Of a stretch of 64,000 nucleotides of DNA, positions 52,431 to 61,692 are shown in pieces (position 1 is the stretch's first letter; every line of letters starts with the position of its first letter). The notes beneath the pieces are model-generated. The model saw nothing but the letters and a program-made list of their open reading frames with translations, searched no databases and was not told where the DNA came from. The stretch lies in NCBI GenBank assembly GCA_965198715.1, contig CBDAPV010000002.1, positions 744,001-808,000 of the forward strand, written 5' to 3'. The position numbers were made by a program, and so were the translations under genes. This DNA comes from RH-AL1 sp965198715. GTDB taxonomy: Bacteria; Pseudomonadota; Alphaproteobacteria; Rhizobiales; Beijerinckiaceae.

Positions 52431-53405
52431 GGCAGTTAGCCCTTGCCGCAAGCGCGAACACAAATCATGACACTCCTTGGCAACCAAGAGGAGCGTGCGT
52501 TCAGCTGATCCACGTTGGCGCGACGCCTAGCTCGGTCGCGCAGGCTGGCTCAAGTGGGGGCCTGTCGAGGTGAGACTCGCCGTCGTTGTGCGGATCGAGA
52601 CGAGCACCCTGATGCTTGGAGGCGGCTTCGCGACGGTATCGATGCGCCCAATGGGGTCTGCCTATCGCGTCAGCGACGACGGCGCCGGCCGCGCCGTTCT
52701 CCTGGCGCTCGGCTTCCACGAGCTGACGAGCGGAGATACGCAGCGCGATAACGAAATCGCCCACGATCAGGGCATTATCTACGACGAGGCGAGTTTCAGC
52801 CTGCCCAACGTCTCAGCCAACCAGCTCCCTTCCGCGATCGTTTATGTCGCCGATGCGGCGCGTCGTTGGACGGCGAGCGCGATCGACGGCCGTACCAAGT
52901 GGCTCGAGCAAGATCTTGCCGAGCGGACCCTTGACGTCTCAAGGTCAGCCTTCCGAGATTGGAGATCGTCAAGGATCGAATGCTGCAGGCGCCAGCAGCA
53001 AGCAACATCGTTTCGATTTCGTCGTCACGCTGCCGCGCGACCGATTCGCTGCCTTCGAAACGATCATGCGGAAGCCGACATCCATTGCAGCCGCGCACCT
53101 CAATTTCTTCGATCTGCGCGATGTACATCCTGACTGGCCTCGCGAAGCCGTCGTCGACGACTAAGCCGATTGGCCGTCGGACGATCTCGCTGTCATTCAG
53201 CAGGTGACGAGCCGCGTCCGCAGCGTGGAGAACGCTTGGATCGATCTTCCTCGTGCGTGGTTTGAAGACAAGAGCTTGGATCGAAACCCTGGAACGACTT
53301 TGGCATCGCCGCGAGCCTGAGCTGCCGACCACCTTCACTTGACGCCAACTCCGCCGCGTCTCCATATCCAGCCATGAGCCTCCCCCACCTCGGCCTCGCG
53401 TTCCG
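52431..53405. other. 975-bp stretch without a convincing gene
   Basis: Several open frames exist on both strands (for example 52570-53133 plus, 52796-53533 minus), but none shows a family signature or good ribosome site and they overlap one another. A small hairpin CTTGG-CAA-CCAAG lies near 52477-52489. No SAM-II riboswitch was recognised before metX. It may hold degraded genes. Confidence 0.5.
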
Positions 53406-54581
53406 ATGAACGTCATGCCCTCTAAGCTGGCGAGCCAGCGCGAGGTGGAGACGCCGTCGTCGCTGCTGGAGCGCTTTGGCGCCGAGGCGCCGCTGAGGAT
53501 GGACGCCGGGGTCGAGCTCTCGCCCTTCGCCATCGCCTACCAGACCTACGGCACGCTGAACGCCGACAGGTCCAACGCCATCCTGGTTTGCCACGCGCTG
53601 ACCGGCGACCAGCACGTGGCCAGCGAGAACCCGATCACCGGCAAGCCCGGCTGGTGGGCGAGCCTGGTGGGGCCGGGCAAGCCCGTCGACACCAACCGCT
53701 ATTTCGTCATCTGCTCCAACGTCATCGGTGGCTGCATGGGCACCACCGGGCCTGCCTCGACCAACCCTGCCACAGGCCGCCCCTACGCGCTCGACCTGCC
53801 GATGGTGACGATCCGCGACATGGTGCGGGCCCAGGCCATGCTGGTCGACCGGCTCGGCATCGACACGCTCTTTGCCGTGATCGGCGGCTCCATGGGCGGG
53901 ATGCAGGTGCTGCAATGGGCGGCGAGCTATCCCGAGCGGGTGTTCTGCGCCATGCCCGTCGCCACCGCGGCGCGGCACTCCAGCCAGAACATCGCCTTCC
54001 ACGAGGTCGGCCGGCAGGCGGTCATGGCCGATCCGGACTGGTGCAAGGGCCGCTACCTCGACGAGGGACGCCACCCCGGCAAGGGGCTGGCGGTGGCGCG
54101 CATGGCGGCGCACATCACCTACCTCTCCAACGAGGCGCTGCAGCGCAAGTTCGGCCGCAAGCTGCAGGGACGCGAGGCCCCCACCTTCTCCTTCGACGCC
54201 GACTTCCAGATCGAGAACTACCTGCGCTACCAGGGCCTCTCCTTCGTCGACCGCTTCGATGCCAATTCCTACCTCTACGTGACGCGGGCCTGCGACTATT
54301 TCGACCTCGCCAGCGACTACGGCGGACGTCTCGCCGACGCTTTCCGCGGCACCAAGACCAAGTTCTGCGTGGTGTCCTTCTCCTCCGACTGGCTCTACCC
54401 GACCTCGGCCTCGCGCCACATCGTGCACGCGCTCAACGCGTCGGGCGCCTCGGTCTCCTTCGTCGACGTCATGACCGACCGCGGCCACGACGCCTTTTTG
54501 ATCGAGGACCCCGAGTTCAACGCTACCGCCCACGGCTTCCTCGAGGGCTGCGCCCGCGCCCGGGGACTGGCCAGAGCGTGA
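53406..54581 (+). CDS. metX: Homoserine O-acyltransferase MetX
   Basis: A 391-aa alpha/beta hydrolase-fold protein. The catalytic Ser is in 'AVIGGSMGGMQVLQWA', the Asp in 'VSFSSDWLYPT' and the His in 'MTDRGHDAFLIED'. It activates homoserine with an acetyl (or, in some MetX, succinyl) group, the first step of methionine synthesis. 'NVIGGCMGTTGPASTNP' is also diagnostic. metW overlaps its stop by four bases, the normal proteobacterial pair. Confidence 0.96.
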   Translation: MNVMPSKLASQREVETPSSLLERFGAEAPLRMDAGVELSPFAIAYQTYGTLNADRSNAILVCHALTGDQHVASENPITGKPGWWASLVGPGKPVDTNRYFVICSNVIGGCMGTTGPASTNPATGRPYALDLPMVTIRDMVRAQAMLVDRLGIDTLFAVIGGSMGGMQVLQWAASYPERVFCAMPVATAARHSSQNIAFHEVGRQAVMADPDWCKGRYLDEGRHPGKGLAVARMAAHITYLSNEALQRKFGRKLQGREAPTFSFDADFQIENYLRYQGLSFVDRFDANSYLYVTRACDYFDLASDYGGRLADAFRGTKTKFCVVSFSSDWLYPTSASRHIVHALNASGASVSFVDVMTDRGHDAFLIEDPEFNATAHGFLEGCARARGLARA

Positions 54582-55222
54582 ACCCGCAACGTTTCGCGCC
54601 GGGCGACAAGCGGGCGAGCCTGCGCCCTGATCTCTACGAGGTGGCCAAGCTGCTCAGGCCGCGCACCCGCGTGCTCGACGTGGGCTGCGGCGACGGCACC
54701 CTGCTGCACTACCTCGCCGAAGACCACGGCGTCGACGCCCGCGGCATCGAGCTCAGCCAGAAGGGCGTGAACCATTGCGTCGCCAACGGCCTCTCGGTGA
54801 TCCAGGGCGATGCCGACACCGACCTCGCCGACTACCCCGACGACGCCTTCGACTTCGTCATCCTCTCGCAGACGCTGCAGGCCACGCGCCGCCCTCGCCA
54901 GGTGCTGGAGCACATGCTGCGCATCGGCCGCCACGCCGTGGTGTCGTTCCCCAATTTCGGCCATTGGCGGGTGCGCGGGCAGCTGCTGATGCGCGGGCGC
55001 ATGCCCATCACCGACGCGCTCTCCTACCAATGGTTCGACACGCCCAACATCCACGCCTTCACCATCCGCGACTTCGTCGACCTGGTGGCGCTGTCGGACG
55101 GCATCATCGAGCGCAGCCTCGCGCTCGACGGCGAGGGTCGCCCGATCCCGCTCAAGGTGCCATGGTGGGTTTGGAATTTGTTCGGGGCGCAGGCGGTGTT
55201 CCTGCTGACGCGGCGTGCGTGA
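54578..55222 (+). CDS. metW: Methionine biosynthesis protein MetW
   Basis: A 214-aa methyltransferase-like protein beginning at GTG 54578, overlapping the metX stop. 'RPRTRVLDVGCGDGTLLHYLAE' is the SAM-binding motif; 'NVIGL'-type MetW features here are 'FDFVILSQTLQATRRPRQVL', 'VSFPNFGHWRVRGQLLMRGRM' (split) and 'LSYQWFDTPNIHAFTIRDF'. MetW works together with MetX in methionine synthesis, probably by raising its activity. Position and sequence agree. Confidence 0.95.
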   Translation: MNPQRFAPGDKRASLRPDLYEVAKLLRPRTRVLDVGCGDGTLLHYLAEDHGVDARGIELSQKGVNHCVANGLSVIQGDADTDLADYPDDAFDFVILSQTLQATRRPRQVLEHMLRIGRHAVVSFPNFGHWRVRGQLLMRGRMPITDALSYQWFDTPNIHAFTIRDFVDLVALSDGIIERSLALDGEGRPIPLKVPWWVWNLFGAQAVFLLTRRA

Positions 55223-55352
55223 GCCCGAAGTTAGGCGCCGCCGCTGTTAGCGGCTTGATGACAACGTTTGTATGCGGTATAGAAACCTGTGTCAACCGGT
55301 GAAAGCGGTCGGGATACCGCTGCCATGACTTGCCGGGCGCCCTGACATTCAG

Positions 55353-55447
55353 CCCTGCCAAAGTCGGGGTACCGCGACAGAAACACCGACCAGTGTCAGG
55401 GTACGGCGACAAAAAACCCTGCCACTGCCGCGTACCGCGACTAGGGT
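55353..55447. repeat. Three degenerate ~32-bp direct repeats, possible insertion-sequence end
   Basis: Units begin at about 55353, 55384 and 55417 and share the core GGTACCGCGAC (55368-55378), GGTACGGCGAC (55400-55410) and CGTACCGCGAC (55431-55441), spaced 31-32 bp, each preceded by a CCTGCCA/CCGACCA-like block. A weaker core, GATACCGC, lies near 55313. IS21-family ends carry such multiple repeats, so this may be the scar of a lost element in the 363-bp gap between metW and moxR. No transposase is present. Confidence 0.5.
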
Positions 55448-55585
55448 GTTTTCGACGTCGGCGATCGGCCACATCGGGCGAGAGTTGCGAGATGTCGACC
55501 GGCGCGCGGCCTGTTCCGGCGGTTCCCGCGCCGCCTTGCCGGGCCGCAGCGCATCGCGTAGCTGCGTGCCTTTGGAGGAGCTAGC

Positions 55586-56428
55586 GTGCGCTTCGAGGGA
55601 ACAGCCGACTACGTCGCGACCGACGACCTCAAGGTGGCGGTCAACGCCTCCGTGACGCTGCGCCGGCCGCTGCTGATCAAGGGAGAGCCGGGCACCGGCA
55701 AGACCGTGCTGGCGCACGAGATCGCCGCCGCCGCCGGCGCGCCGCTGATCGAGTGGAACATTAAGTCGAGTACCAAGGCGCAGCAGGGGCTCTACGAGTA
55801 CGACGCGGTGGCCCGCCTGCGCGACGGCCAGCTCGGCGACGCGCGCGTCAGCGACATCGCCAACTACATCCGTCGCGGCAAGCTGTGGGAGGCCTTTACC
55901 GCGCCGGTGCTGCCGGTGCTGCTAATCGACGAGATCGACAAGGCCGATATTGAGTTCCCCAACGACCTGCTGCAGGAGCTCGACCGCATGAGCTTCGACG
56001 TCTACGAGACCGGCGAGAAGGTCGTGGCGCGCGAGCGTCCCATCGTGATCATTACCTCCAACAACGAGAAGGAGCTGCCCGACGCGTTCCTGCGGCGCTG
56101 CTTCTTCCATTATATCCGCTTCCCCGATCGCGAGACGATGGAGCGCATCGTGGCGGTGCACTTCCCCGGCATCGAGAAGCGGCTCGTGGCGCGCGCGCTC
56201 GAGGTCTTCTACGAGGTGCGCGACGTGCCCGGCCTGAAGAAGAAGCCCTCCACCAGCGAGCTCATCGATTGGCTGAAGCTGATCCTCCACGAGGACATGC
56301 CGCTCGATGTGCTGCAGACCAACGATGCGCGCAGCGCCATCCCGCCGCTGCACGGCGCGCTCCTGAAGAACGAGGCCGACGTCATGCTGTTCGAGCGCCT
56401 CGCCTTCATGGTCAAGCGGCGCGGTTGA
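55586..56428 (+). CDS. MoxR-family AAA+ ATPase
   Basis: A 280-aa protein beginning at GTG 55586 after a GGAGGAG site. Walker A 'KGEPGTGKTVLAHEI', Walker B 'VLLIDEIDKADIEFPNDLL', sensor 1 'IVIITSNNEKELPDAFLRR' and arginine-rich lid are intact. MoxR chaperones assemble cofactor-loaded or multisubunit enzymes and pair with vWA proteins. The next gene (13 bp away) is such a vWA partner, so the two likely form one remodelling unit of the CoxD/CoxE type. Confidence 0.94.
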   Translation: MRFEGTADYVATDDLKVAVNASVTLRRPLLIKGEPGTGKTVLAHEIAAAAGAPLIEWNIKSSTKAQQGLYEYDAVARLRDGQLGDARVSDIANYIRRGKLWEAFTAPVLPVLLIDEIDKADIEFPNDLLQELDRMSFDVYETGEKVVARERPIVIITSNNEKELPDAFLRRCFFHYIRFPDRETMERIVAVHFPGIEKRLVARALEVFYEVRDVPGLKKKPSTSELIDWLKLILHEDMPLDVLQTNDARSAIPPLHGALLKNEADVMLFERLAFMVKRRG

Positions 56429-56441
56429 GGTCCGGCCGGCC

Positions 56442-57632
56442 ATGTTTCTCTCGTTCCTCGAAGAGCTGCGCCGGGGCGGCATCGCGGCCTCGCCCAAGGA
56501 GCACCTGACGCTGCTGGAGGCGCTGGAGGCCGACGTCATCGAGCGCTCGCCCGAGCAGTTCTACTACCTCGCCCGCGCCATCTACGTGAAGGACGAGAGC
56601 CTCATCGACCGCTTCGACCAGGTCTTCGCGCGCGTGTTCAAGGGCGTGCTGGGCGAAGCGCCGGCCGCGGCGGACTCGTTGGTGACCGACCTGCCCGAAG
56701 CCTGGCTCAAGGCCATGGCGGAGAAGTACCTGACGGCGGAGGAGCGCGCCAAGATCGAGGCGCTCGGCTCGTGGGACGAGATCATGGCGACGCTGAAGCA
56801 GCGCCTCGCCGAGCAGGAGGGTCGCCACCAGGGCGGCAGCAAGTGGATCGGCACGGGCGGCACCTCGCCCTTCGGCAACGGCGGCTACAACCCGGAGGGC
56901 GTGCGCATCGGCGGGCCGTCCACGCACCGCCGCGCGATCAAGGTCTGGGAGAAGCGCGAGTTCGCCGATCTCGATGCCACCCGCGAGCTCGGCACCCGCA
57001 CCATGAAGGTGGCGCTGCGCCGGCTGCGCCGCTTCGCCCGCGAGGGCGCCGCCGACGAGCTCGATCTCGAGGCCACCGTGGCCGGCACCGCCGCCAAGGG
57101 CTACCTCGACGTGTCGATGCGGCCGCAGCGGCGCAACGCCGTCAAGCTGCTGCTCTTCCTCGACATCGGCGGCTCGATGGACGACCACGTCCGGCTCTGC
57201 GAGGACCTGTTCTCGGCATTGACCTCCGAGTTCAAGCGGCTCGAGTATTTCTACTTCCACAATTGCGTCTACGAGGGGGTGTGGAGGTCCAACGCGCGCC
57301 GCCACGCCCAGCGCATCCCGACGTGGGATGTGCTCCACCGCTTCGGCCGCGACCACAAGCTGGTGATCGTCGGGGACGCGCAGATGAGCCCCTACGAGCT
57401 GGCGCAGCCCGGCGGCTCGGTCGAGCACATGAACCCCGAGCCCGGCGTGCTGTGGCTGCAGCGCCTCTGCGCCGCCTATCCCTCGGCCGCCTGGCTCAAC
57501 CCGATCCCGGAGGAGCATTGGCGCTACTCGCAGTCGACGGCGATGATCCGCGAGCTCGTGTCAGACCGCATGTACCCCATGTCGCTCGAGGGGCTCGACC
57601 AGGCGGCGCGCGTCCTCAGCCGCAAGGCGTGA
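56442..57632 (+). CDS. vWA-domain protein, CoxE-like partner of MoxR
   Basis: A 396-aa protein. The C-terminal vWA domain has the MIDAS 'LLFLDIGGSMDDHVRLCEDL' (Asp-x-Gly-Ser-x-Ser variant with Gly/Ser/Met), the rest being helical. 'FLSFLEELRRGGIAASPKEH' at the start and 'YEGVWRSNARRHAQRIPTWD' are typical CoxE/YehP-like features. It should deliver the MoxR ATPase to its target through metal-mediated binding. The target oxidoreductase is not in the window. Confidence 0.92.
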   Translation: MFLSFLEELRRGGIAASPKEHLTLLEALEADVIERSPEQFYYLARAIYVKDESLIDRFDQVFARVFKGVLGEAPAAADSLVTDLPEAWLKAMAEKYLTAEERAKIEALGSWDEIMATLKQRLAEQEGRHQGGSKWIGTGGTSPFGNGGYNPEGVRIGGPSTHRRAIKVWEKREFADLDATRELGTRTMKVALRRLRRFAREGAADELDLEATVAGTAAKGYLDVSMRPQRRNAVKLLLFLDIGGSMDDHVRLCEDLFSALTSEFKRLEYFYFHNCVYEGVWRSNARRHAQRIPTWDVLHRFGRDHKLVIVGDAQMSPYELAQPGGSVEHMNPEPGVLWLQRLCAAYPSAAWLNPIPEEHWRYSQSTAMIRELVSDRMYPMSLEGLDQAARVLSRKA

Positions 57633-57640
57633 ATGCGCCC

Positions 57641-58651
57641 TCAGTCGCTTAGCCGCACCAGCATCTTGCCGAAATTGTCGCCGGAGAACAGCTTCAGGAA
57701 GGCGGCCGGCGCGGCCTCGATACCCTCGTCGACGCTCTGGCGCCATTTGATGCGACCCTTCGCGACCCAATCGGCCATAGCCTCGACGAACGACGGTATC
57801 CTGTCGAAATGGTCCGAGGCGATGAAGCCTTGGAGACGCAGGCGCTTGCGTACGGCATCGCCGAGATTGGCCGGGCCGCTGCCGCTCGTGGCGTTGGATT
57901 GCGAGATCATCCCGCAGAGCGCGAAGCGCGCGAACGGGTTGGCGGCCTCGAGTGCGGCTTCGAGATGAATTCCGCCGACGTTCTCGAAATAAACGTCGAT
58001 TCCCTTGGGCGCTGCGTCCGCCAGGGCCGACGTCAGATCCTCGGCCGCCTTGTAGTCGATCACGGCGTCGCAGCCGATTTCGCGGAGGAAGTCGCATTTG
58101 GTCGACCCGCCCGCCGATCCGATCACCGTCGCGCCCCGGATCTTGGCGATCTGACAGGCGACCGAGCCGACCGCGCCGGCCGCGCCCGACACGAAGACCA
58201 CGTCGCCGGCGCCGACCTTGGCGACTTCGGTGATGCCGATGAAGGCGGTGAGCCCCGGCAGGCCGGCGATGCCGAGCATCGCCTCGGCCGGCAGGCCCGT
58301 GCGCGGCACAAGGGTCAGTGCCGCGGCCTTGGCGTTGAACGCCTCGCGCCAGCCGCACATCGACTGCACGAGGTCGCCCGTCGCGAAACCGTCGCTGCGC
58401 GAGGCCACCACCCGGCCGACGGCGCCGCCCTGCAGCACCTCGCCAAGAACGAAAGGCGGCACGTAGCTCTTCCGCGTCGTCATGCGGCCGCGCATGTAGG
58501 GGTCGACCGACATCCAGAGATTGCGCACCTGCACCTCGCCCTCGGCGGGCGGCGGGACCTCGATCTCGGCGAAAGCGAAGGTCTCGGCGGTGGGGATGCC
58601 GTCGGGTCGCGACGCAAAACGGACCTCGCGCGATCTTATGGTTTGGCTCAT
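57641..58651 (-). CDS. NADP-dependent oxidoreductase, CurA/leukotriene B4 dehydrogenase-like MDR
   Basis: A 336-aa medium-chain reductase without zinc ligands. 'LWMSVDPYMRGRMTTRKSYV' and 'FVSGAAGAVGSVACQIAKIRG' (NADPH Rossmann loop) and 'IDVYFENVGGIHLEAALE' define the prostaglandin/curcumin reductase group, which reduces activated C=C bonds. ATG 58651 has an AAAGGAG site; a longer upstream frame is inside the GST gene. It follows the GST gene on the same strand by 25 bp, forming an electrophile-detoxification operon probably repressed by the divergent TetR protein. Confidence 0.93.
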   Translation of the reverse strand: MSQTIRSREVRFASRPDGIPTAETFAFAEIEVPPPAEGEVQVRNLWMSVDPYMRGRMTTRKSYVPPFVLGEVLQGGAVGRVVASRSDGFATGDLVQSMCGWREAFNAKAAALTLVPRTGLPAEAMLGIAGLPGLTAFIGITEVAKVGAGDVVFVSGAAGAVGSVACQIAKIRGATVIGSAGGSTKCDFLREIGCDAVIDYKAAEDLTSALADAAPKGIDVYFENVGGIHLEAALEAANPFARFALCGMISQSNATSGSGPANLGDAVRKRLRLQGFIASDHFDRIPSFVEAMADWVAKGRIKWRQSVDEGIEAAPAAFLKLFSGDNFGKMLVRLSD

Positions 58652-58676
58652 GTCACAACTCCTTTTGGTCGAGATC

Positions 58677-59300
58677 TCATGAAAGGGCGGCGGCGCGTTG
58701 GTACGCGAAGCGAGCCTGCAGCCTCTCCGCGTAGGCTTGGATGTCGGGTGGCAGCGCCTCGGCCTCGCCCACGCGGACGGCGAAGCGGAGGGCGTAGCCG
58801 ATCGAGATATCGGCCAGGGTGAAGCGCCCGGCTGCCGCATACCCGGTCATCGCGATGGCGCGCCGCACCGGCTCGAGACGCTCGCGGAACTTGTGTCGCG
58901 CGTCGGCAACCGCCTGCGGCAGCCGGCGAGCCTCCGGCTCCATGAAGGCGTAGCGCAGGATCGTGCCCAGTGGCTGCGTGAGGGTCGCCTCGCCGTAAAG
59001 GCAGAACTGCAGGTAATCGGAGTAGCCAGCCTCGTGCGGTGCCACGGCGAGCGGCGTCGGCCCATGGCGCTCGACGAGGTACAGACCGATTGCGATCGAC
59101 TCCGTCATCGTCACCTCGCCATCCACGAAGAAGGGGAGCGATCCGGACGGATTGACCGCGAGGAAGTCCGGCTGGCGCTGGCGTGGCGGGAAGAGGACGG
59201 GCTGGCTGTGGTAAGCGACGCCGAGTTCCTCGAGCAGCCAGGCGACGCGCAGCGAGCGCGTTCCTTGGCCGTGGTACAACGTCGGCAGCGAAGAGGGCAT
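58677..59300 (-). CDS. Glutathione S-transferase
   Basis: A 207-aa protein with an N-terminal thioredoxin-like GSH domain ('LYHGQGTRSLRVAWLLEELG', 'VNPSGSLPFFVDGEVTMTES', the conserved cis-Pro and Glu-Ser) and a C-terminal helical domain ending 'RFTLADISIGYALRF', the N-capping motif. It conjugates glutathione to electrophiles. First gene of the operon with the CurA-like reductase; its start lies next to the palindromic operator at 59316-59334. Confidence 0.94.
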   Translation of the reverse strand: MPSSLPTLYHGQGTRSLRVAWLLEELGVAYHSQPVLFPPRQRQPDFLAVNPSGSLPFFVDGEVTMTESIAIGLYLVERHGPTPLAVAPHEAGYSDYLQFCLYGEATLTQPLGTILRYAFMEPEARRLPQAVADARHKFRERLEPVRRAIAMTGYAAAGRFTLADISIGYALRFAVRVGEAEALPPDIQAYAERLQARFAYQRAAALS

Positions 59301-59315
59301 GCAGAAATACTCGCA

Positions 59316-59334
59316 ATGTTATTTACTATAACAT
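59316..59334. promoter_or_regulatory. Palindromic operator between GST and TetR genes
   Basis: Perfect inverted repeat ATGTTAT-TTACT-ATAACAT (59316-59334), 15 bp upstream of the GST start. The half-site CTATAACAT (59326-59334) recurs at 59372-59380, just before the TetR GTG at 59385. Position and symmetry fit TetR autorepression and control of the operon. Confidence 0.75.
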
Positions 59335-59384
59335 AGGCGCGGATCGCTTGCGTCAAGGTGATTATTTTAGGCTATAACATCGGC

Positions 59385-59990
59385 GTGACAGAGCCGCAGG
59401 CCCCGAATCCCTATCACCACGGCCACCTTCGCGAGGCGCTGGTGAGGGCAGCCGTCGCACGGGTTGAGGCGGTCGGCCACGAAAGCCTGAGCATGGCGGC
59501 GCTCGCCAAGGAGCTCGGCGTGTCGCAGCCGGCGTCCTATCGCCACTTTGCCGACCGCGACGCGCTGTTGAGCGCGGTGGCGGCCGAGGGTTTCCACTTG
59601 TTTGGGGCCACGCTTCGTGGCGCCGTCGCTAACCTGCCCGCATCCGAGGCCCTGGCGGCTAACGCCCGCGCCTATCTTGACTTCGGTCGGGCGCATGGCG
59701 GCCTCTACCGCCTGATGTTCGGCACGCGGCTCCTCGCCGGTGCTGCTCCGGCTAGCGATCTCGCCATGGCGGCGCGGGGCAGCTTCGAGGAACTGCTGAA
59801 GGCGCTTGGTACCGGCTCCGGTCGAAGCGACGGCGTGCGCGAAGCGATCGCCGTCTGGTCCTCGCTGCACGGTCTCGTGCTGCTGGAGCATTACGGCCTT
59901 CTCTCGTCGCCGCGAACGCGGGCCGTGCCGATCGCCGACGTGCTGGCCGATCTCCTCGCGGGGAAGGCCTACCCGCCGAGCCCGGCGTAG
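59385..59990 (+). CDS. TetR-family transcriptional regulator
   Basis: A 201-aa protein starting at GTG 59385. 'VRAAVARVEAVGHESLSMAA' and 'AKELGVSQPASYRHFADRDALLSAVAAEGF' form the TetR helix-turn-helix. The C-terminal domain ('ARAYLDFGRAHGGLYRLMFG') is of the WHG type. It is divergent from the GST/CurA-like operon, with a palindromic operator between, so it probably represses these until an electrophile binds. Its 3' end overlaps the convergent MFS gene by 22 bp. Confidence 0.93.
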   Translation: MTEPQAPNPYHHGHLREALVRAAVARVEAVGHESLSMAALAKELGVSQPASYRHFADRDALLSAVAAEGFHLFGATLRGAVANLPASEALAANARAYLDFGRAHGGLYRLMFGTRLLAGAAPASDLAMAARGSFEELLKALGTGSGRSDGVREAIAVWSSLHGLVLLEHYGLLSSPRTRAVPIADVLADLLAGKAYPPSPA

Positions 59991-61261
59991 GCGTCGCGGC
60001 GCACGGTCCAGTAGCTGGCGGCGCCGGCGAGCGCGGCGACGCTGGCCAGGAGGAAGGCCGGCGTGAAGGTGTGGGTGCGATCGACGATGATCCCGGTGAC
60101 GAGCGGAGCCAGCGCCCCGCCGACCGAGCCGCCGATGTTCTGGATCGACTCCAGCGTGGCAACGAGGCGCGGCGGTGTCAGGCTGGCACCGAGCGCCCAT
60201 GAGCAAGAGCCGGCGCCGTAGCCGAAGAACATCGAGATCGAGAGCAGGGTGACGACCCAAAGCGTGGTGGTGGCGAAGGGCGCGGCGGCGGTAAACAGCG
60301 CGCAGAGCACCAGGCTGCCGACGGTGAGATAGCGGCGCGAGTCGATGGGGTCGAGCCCGCGCGCGGCGAGGCGGTCGGAGAGGAAGCCGCCGAGCGCGCC
60401 GCCGACGAAGCCGGCGACCTGCGGGATCGCAGCGAGGATGCCGGTTTGCGCGACGCTGATGTGGAAGACCCGTTCCAGGTAGTCCGGCAGCCAGGCGACG
60501 TTGAGCCAGGTGACGTAGACGATGCCGAAGAGCCCGCCGATCAGGCCCCAGGTCGAGGGGATCGTGAAGAGACTCGCCCAGCTGTGCGCGCTGGCGGTGG
60601 CGTCCGTCTCGAGGTCGCCGGCACGGATCGCTGCGAGGTCCTCGCGCGGCACGCCGAGCTTCTCGGGATCGCGATAGTACAGCCACCAGGCCAGCGCTAC
60701 GGCGAGCCCGGCGATGCCCATCGCGACGAACATGATGCGCCAGCCGAACGCCAGCATCATGGCCGTGAGCAGGGGCGGCGCCAGGGCCGGCCCGAGCGAG
60801 GATGCGGCGTTGAAGAGGCCGAGCGGCGTGCCGCGCTCCTTGACCGAGAACCAGTTCACGCAGGCCCGCGCGCCGGCGGTGAACATCGGCGACTCGCCGA
60901 TGCCGAGCCCGATGCGGGCGCCGATGAACTGCCCGAAGCCGGCGACGAAGCCGCTCAGGATCTGGGCGATCGACCACAGGGTCATGCCGACCGACAGCAT
61001 GATGTGGGGGCCGACCCGGTCGGTGATCGCGCCGACCGGCAGCTGGCAGAGCGCGTAGGACCAGGCGAAGGCCGAGAGCAGCGCGCCCATCTGCGTGGCC
61101 GAGAGGTGCATCTCGCCGGCGATCGTGTGATTGGCGATCGCCAGCGTCGAGCGGTCGACGTAATTGACGACGCCCGCCGCGATCAGCAGGCCGACGCTGA
61201 TCCATTGCCGCCGTCGCGTCGCGCTGGAGACGCGCGCCGGCGCCGTGGCGGCGAGGCTCAC
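59969..61261 (-). CDS. MFS transporter, anion:cation symporter (ACS) type
   Basis: A 430-aa protein with twelve membrane segments. 'VNYVDRSTLAIANHTIAGEM' at the first helix and 'GARIGLGIGESPMFTAGARA' are hallmarks of ACS-family sugar-acid/organic anion importers (ExuT/GudP-like). The GTG start at 61261 overlaps the stop of the upstream small membrane protein gene (GTGA). edd lies 1.5 kb away, so a sugar acid feeding the Entner-Doudoroff route is a reasonable guess for substrate. Confidence 0.9.
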   Translation of the reverse strand: MSLAATAPARVSSATRRRQWISVGLLIAAGVVNYVDRSTLAIANHTIAGEMHLSATQMGALLSAFAWSYALCQLPVGAITDRVGPHIMLSVGMTLWSIAQILSGFVAGFGQFIGARIGLGIGESPMFTAGARACVNWFSVKERGTPLGLFNAASSLGPALAPPLLTAMMLAFGWRIMFVAMGIAGLAVALAWWLYYRDPEKLGVPREDLAAIRAGDLETDATASAHSWASLFTIPSTWGLIGGLFGIVYVTWLNVAWLPDYLERVFHISVAQTGILAAIPQVAGFVGGALGGFLSDRLAARGLDPIDSRRYLTVGSLVLCALFTAAAPFATTTLWVVTLLSISMFFGYGAGSCSWALGASLTPPRLVATLESIQNIGGSVGGALAPLVTGIIVDRTHTFTPAFLLASVAALAGAASYWTVRRDAYAGLGG

Positions 61262-61692
61262 GCGCGGCGGCGGCAGAAGGCGGTGGCGACGCCGTCGTCG
61301 CGGGCGGCCAGCACCAGGAAGGTGAGGAGCCCGGCGTGGAACACCAGCGCGCCGGGCGCGATCAGGCCGAGGCCCCAGATCATGCCGGGTGCGGCGGCCA
61401 TGAGCGCGAGAGCCACGACGTAGCCGGCGAAGGCGGTCGCGCCGAGCGGCCGGCCGAGGCGCCACACCACCAGCGACGCCGCGCCGAGCACCCCGGCGGC
61501 CTTGCAGATTGCCATGAAGCGCAGCAGCATCACCAGTGTGCCCTCGAAGCTGGAGGCATCTGCGGCATGGGCGCGACCGAGCGCGCCCCCGGCGACGAAG
61601 GCGACGACGAGCGTGCCGGCGAGGACGACACCGCGGCCGGGACGGCGCCCGGCCCGGGTGGCGGAAGAGGGCAGGGCGGCGAGGTCGGTCAT
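61258..61692 (-). CDS. Small integral membrane protein of unknown function
   Basis: A 144-aa protein with about four membrane helices (23-42, 53-78, 84-104, 106-128). No motif is recognised. It overlaps the start of the MFS transporter by four bases and is probably co-translated, so it may assist that transporter. Confidence 0.7.
   Translation of the reverse strand: MTDLAALPSSATRAGRRPGRGVVLAGTLVVAFVAGGALGRAHAADASSFEGTLVMLLRFMAICKAAGVLGAASLVVWRLGRPLGATAFAGYVVALALMAAAPGMIWGLGLIAPGALVFHAGLLTFLVLAARDDGVATAFCRRRA

Noticed and set aside
53300..53405. SAM-II riboswitch before metX
   Set aside because: The conserved pseudoknot sequence expected in alphaproteobacteria was not found.
55353..55447. 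CRISPR array
   Set aside because: Repeats are degenerate and directly adjacent with no unique spacers, and no cas genes are nearby.
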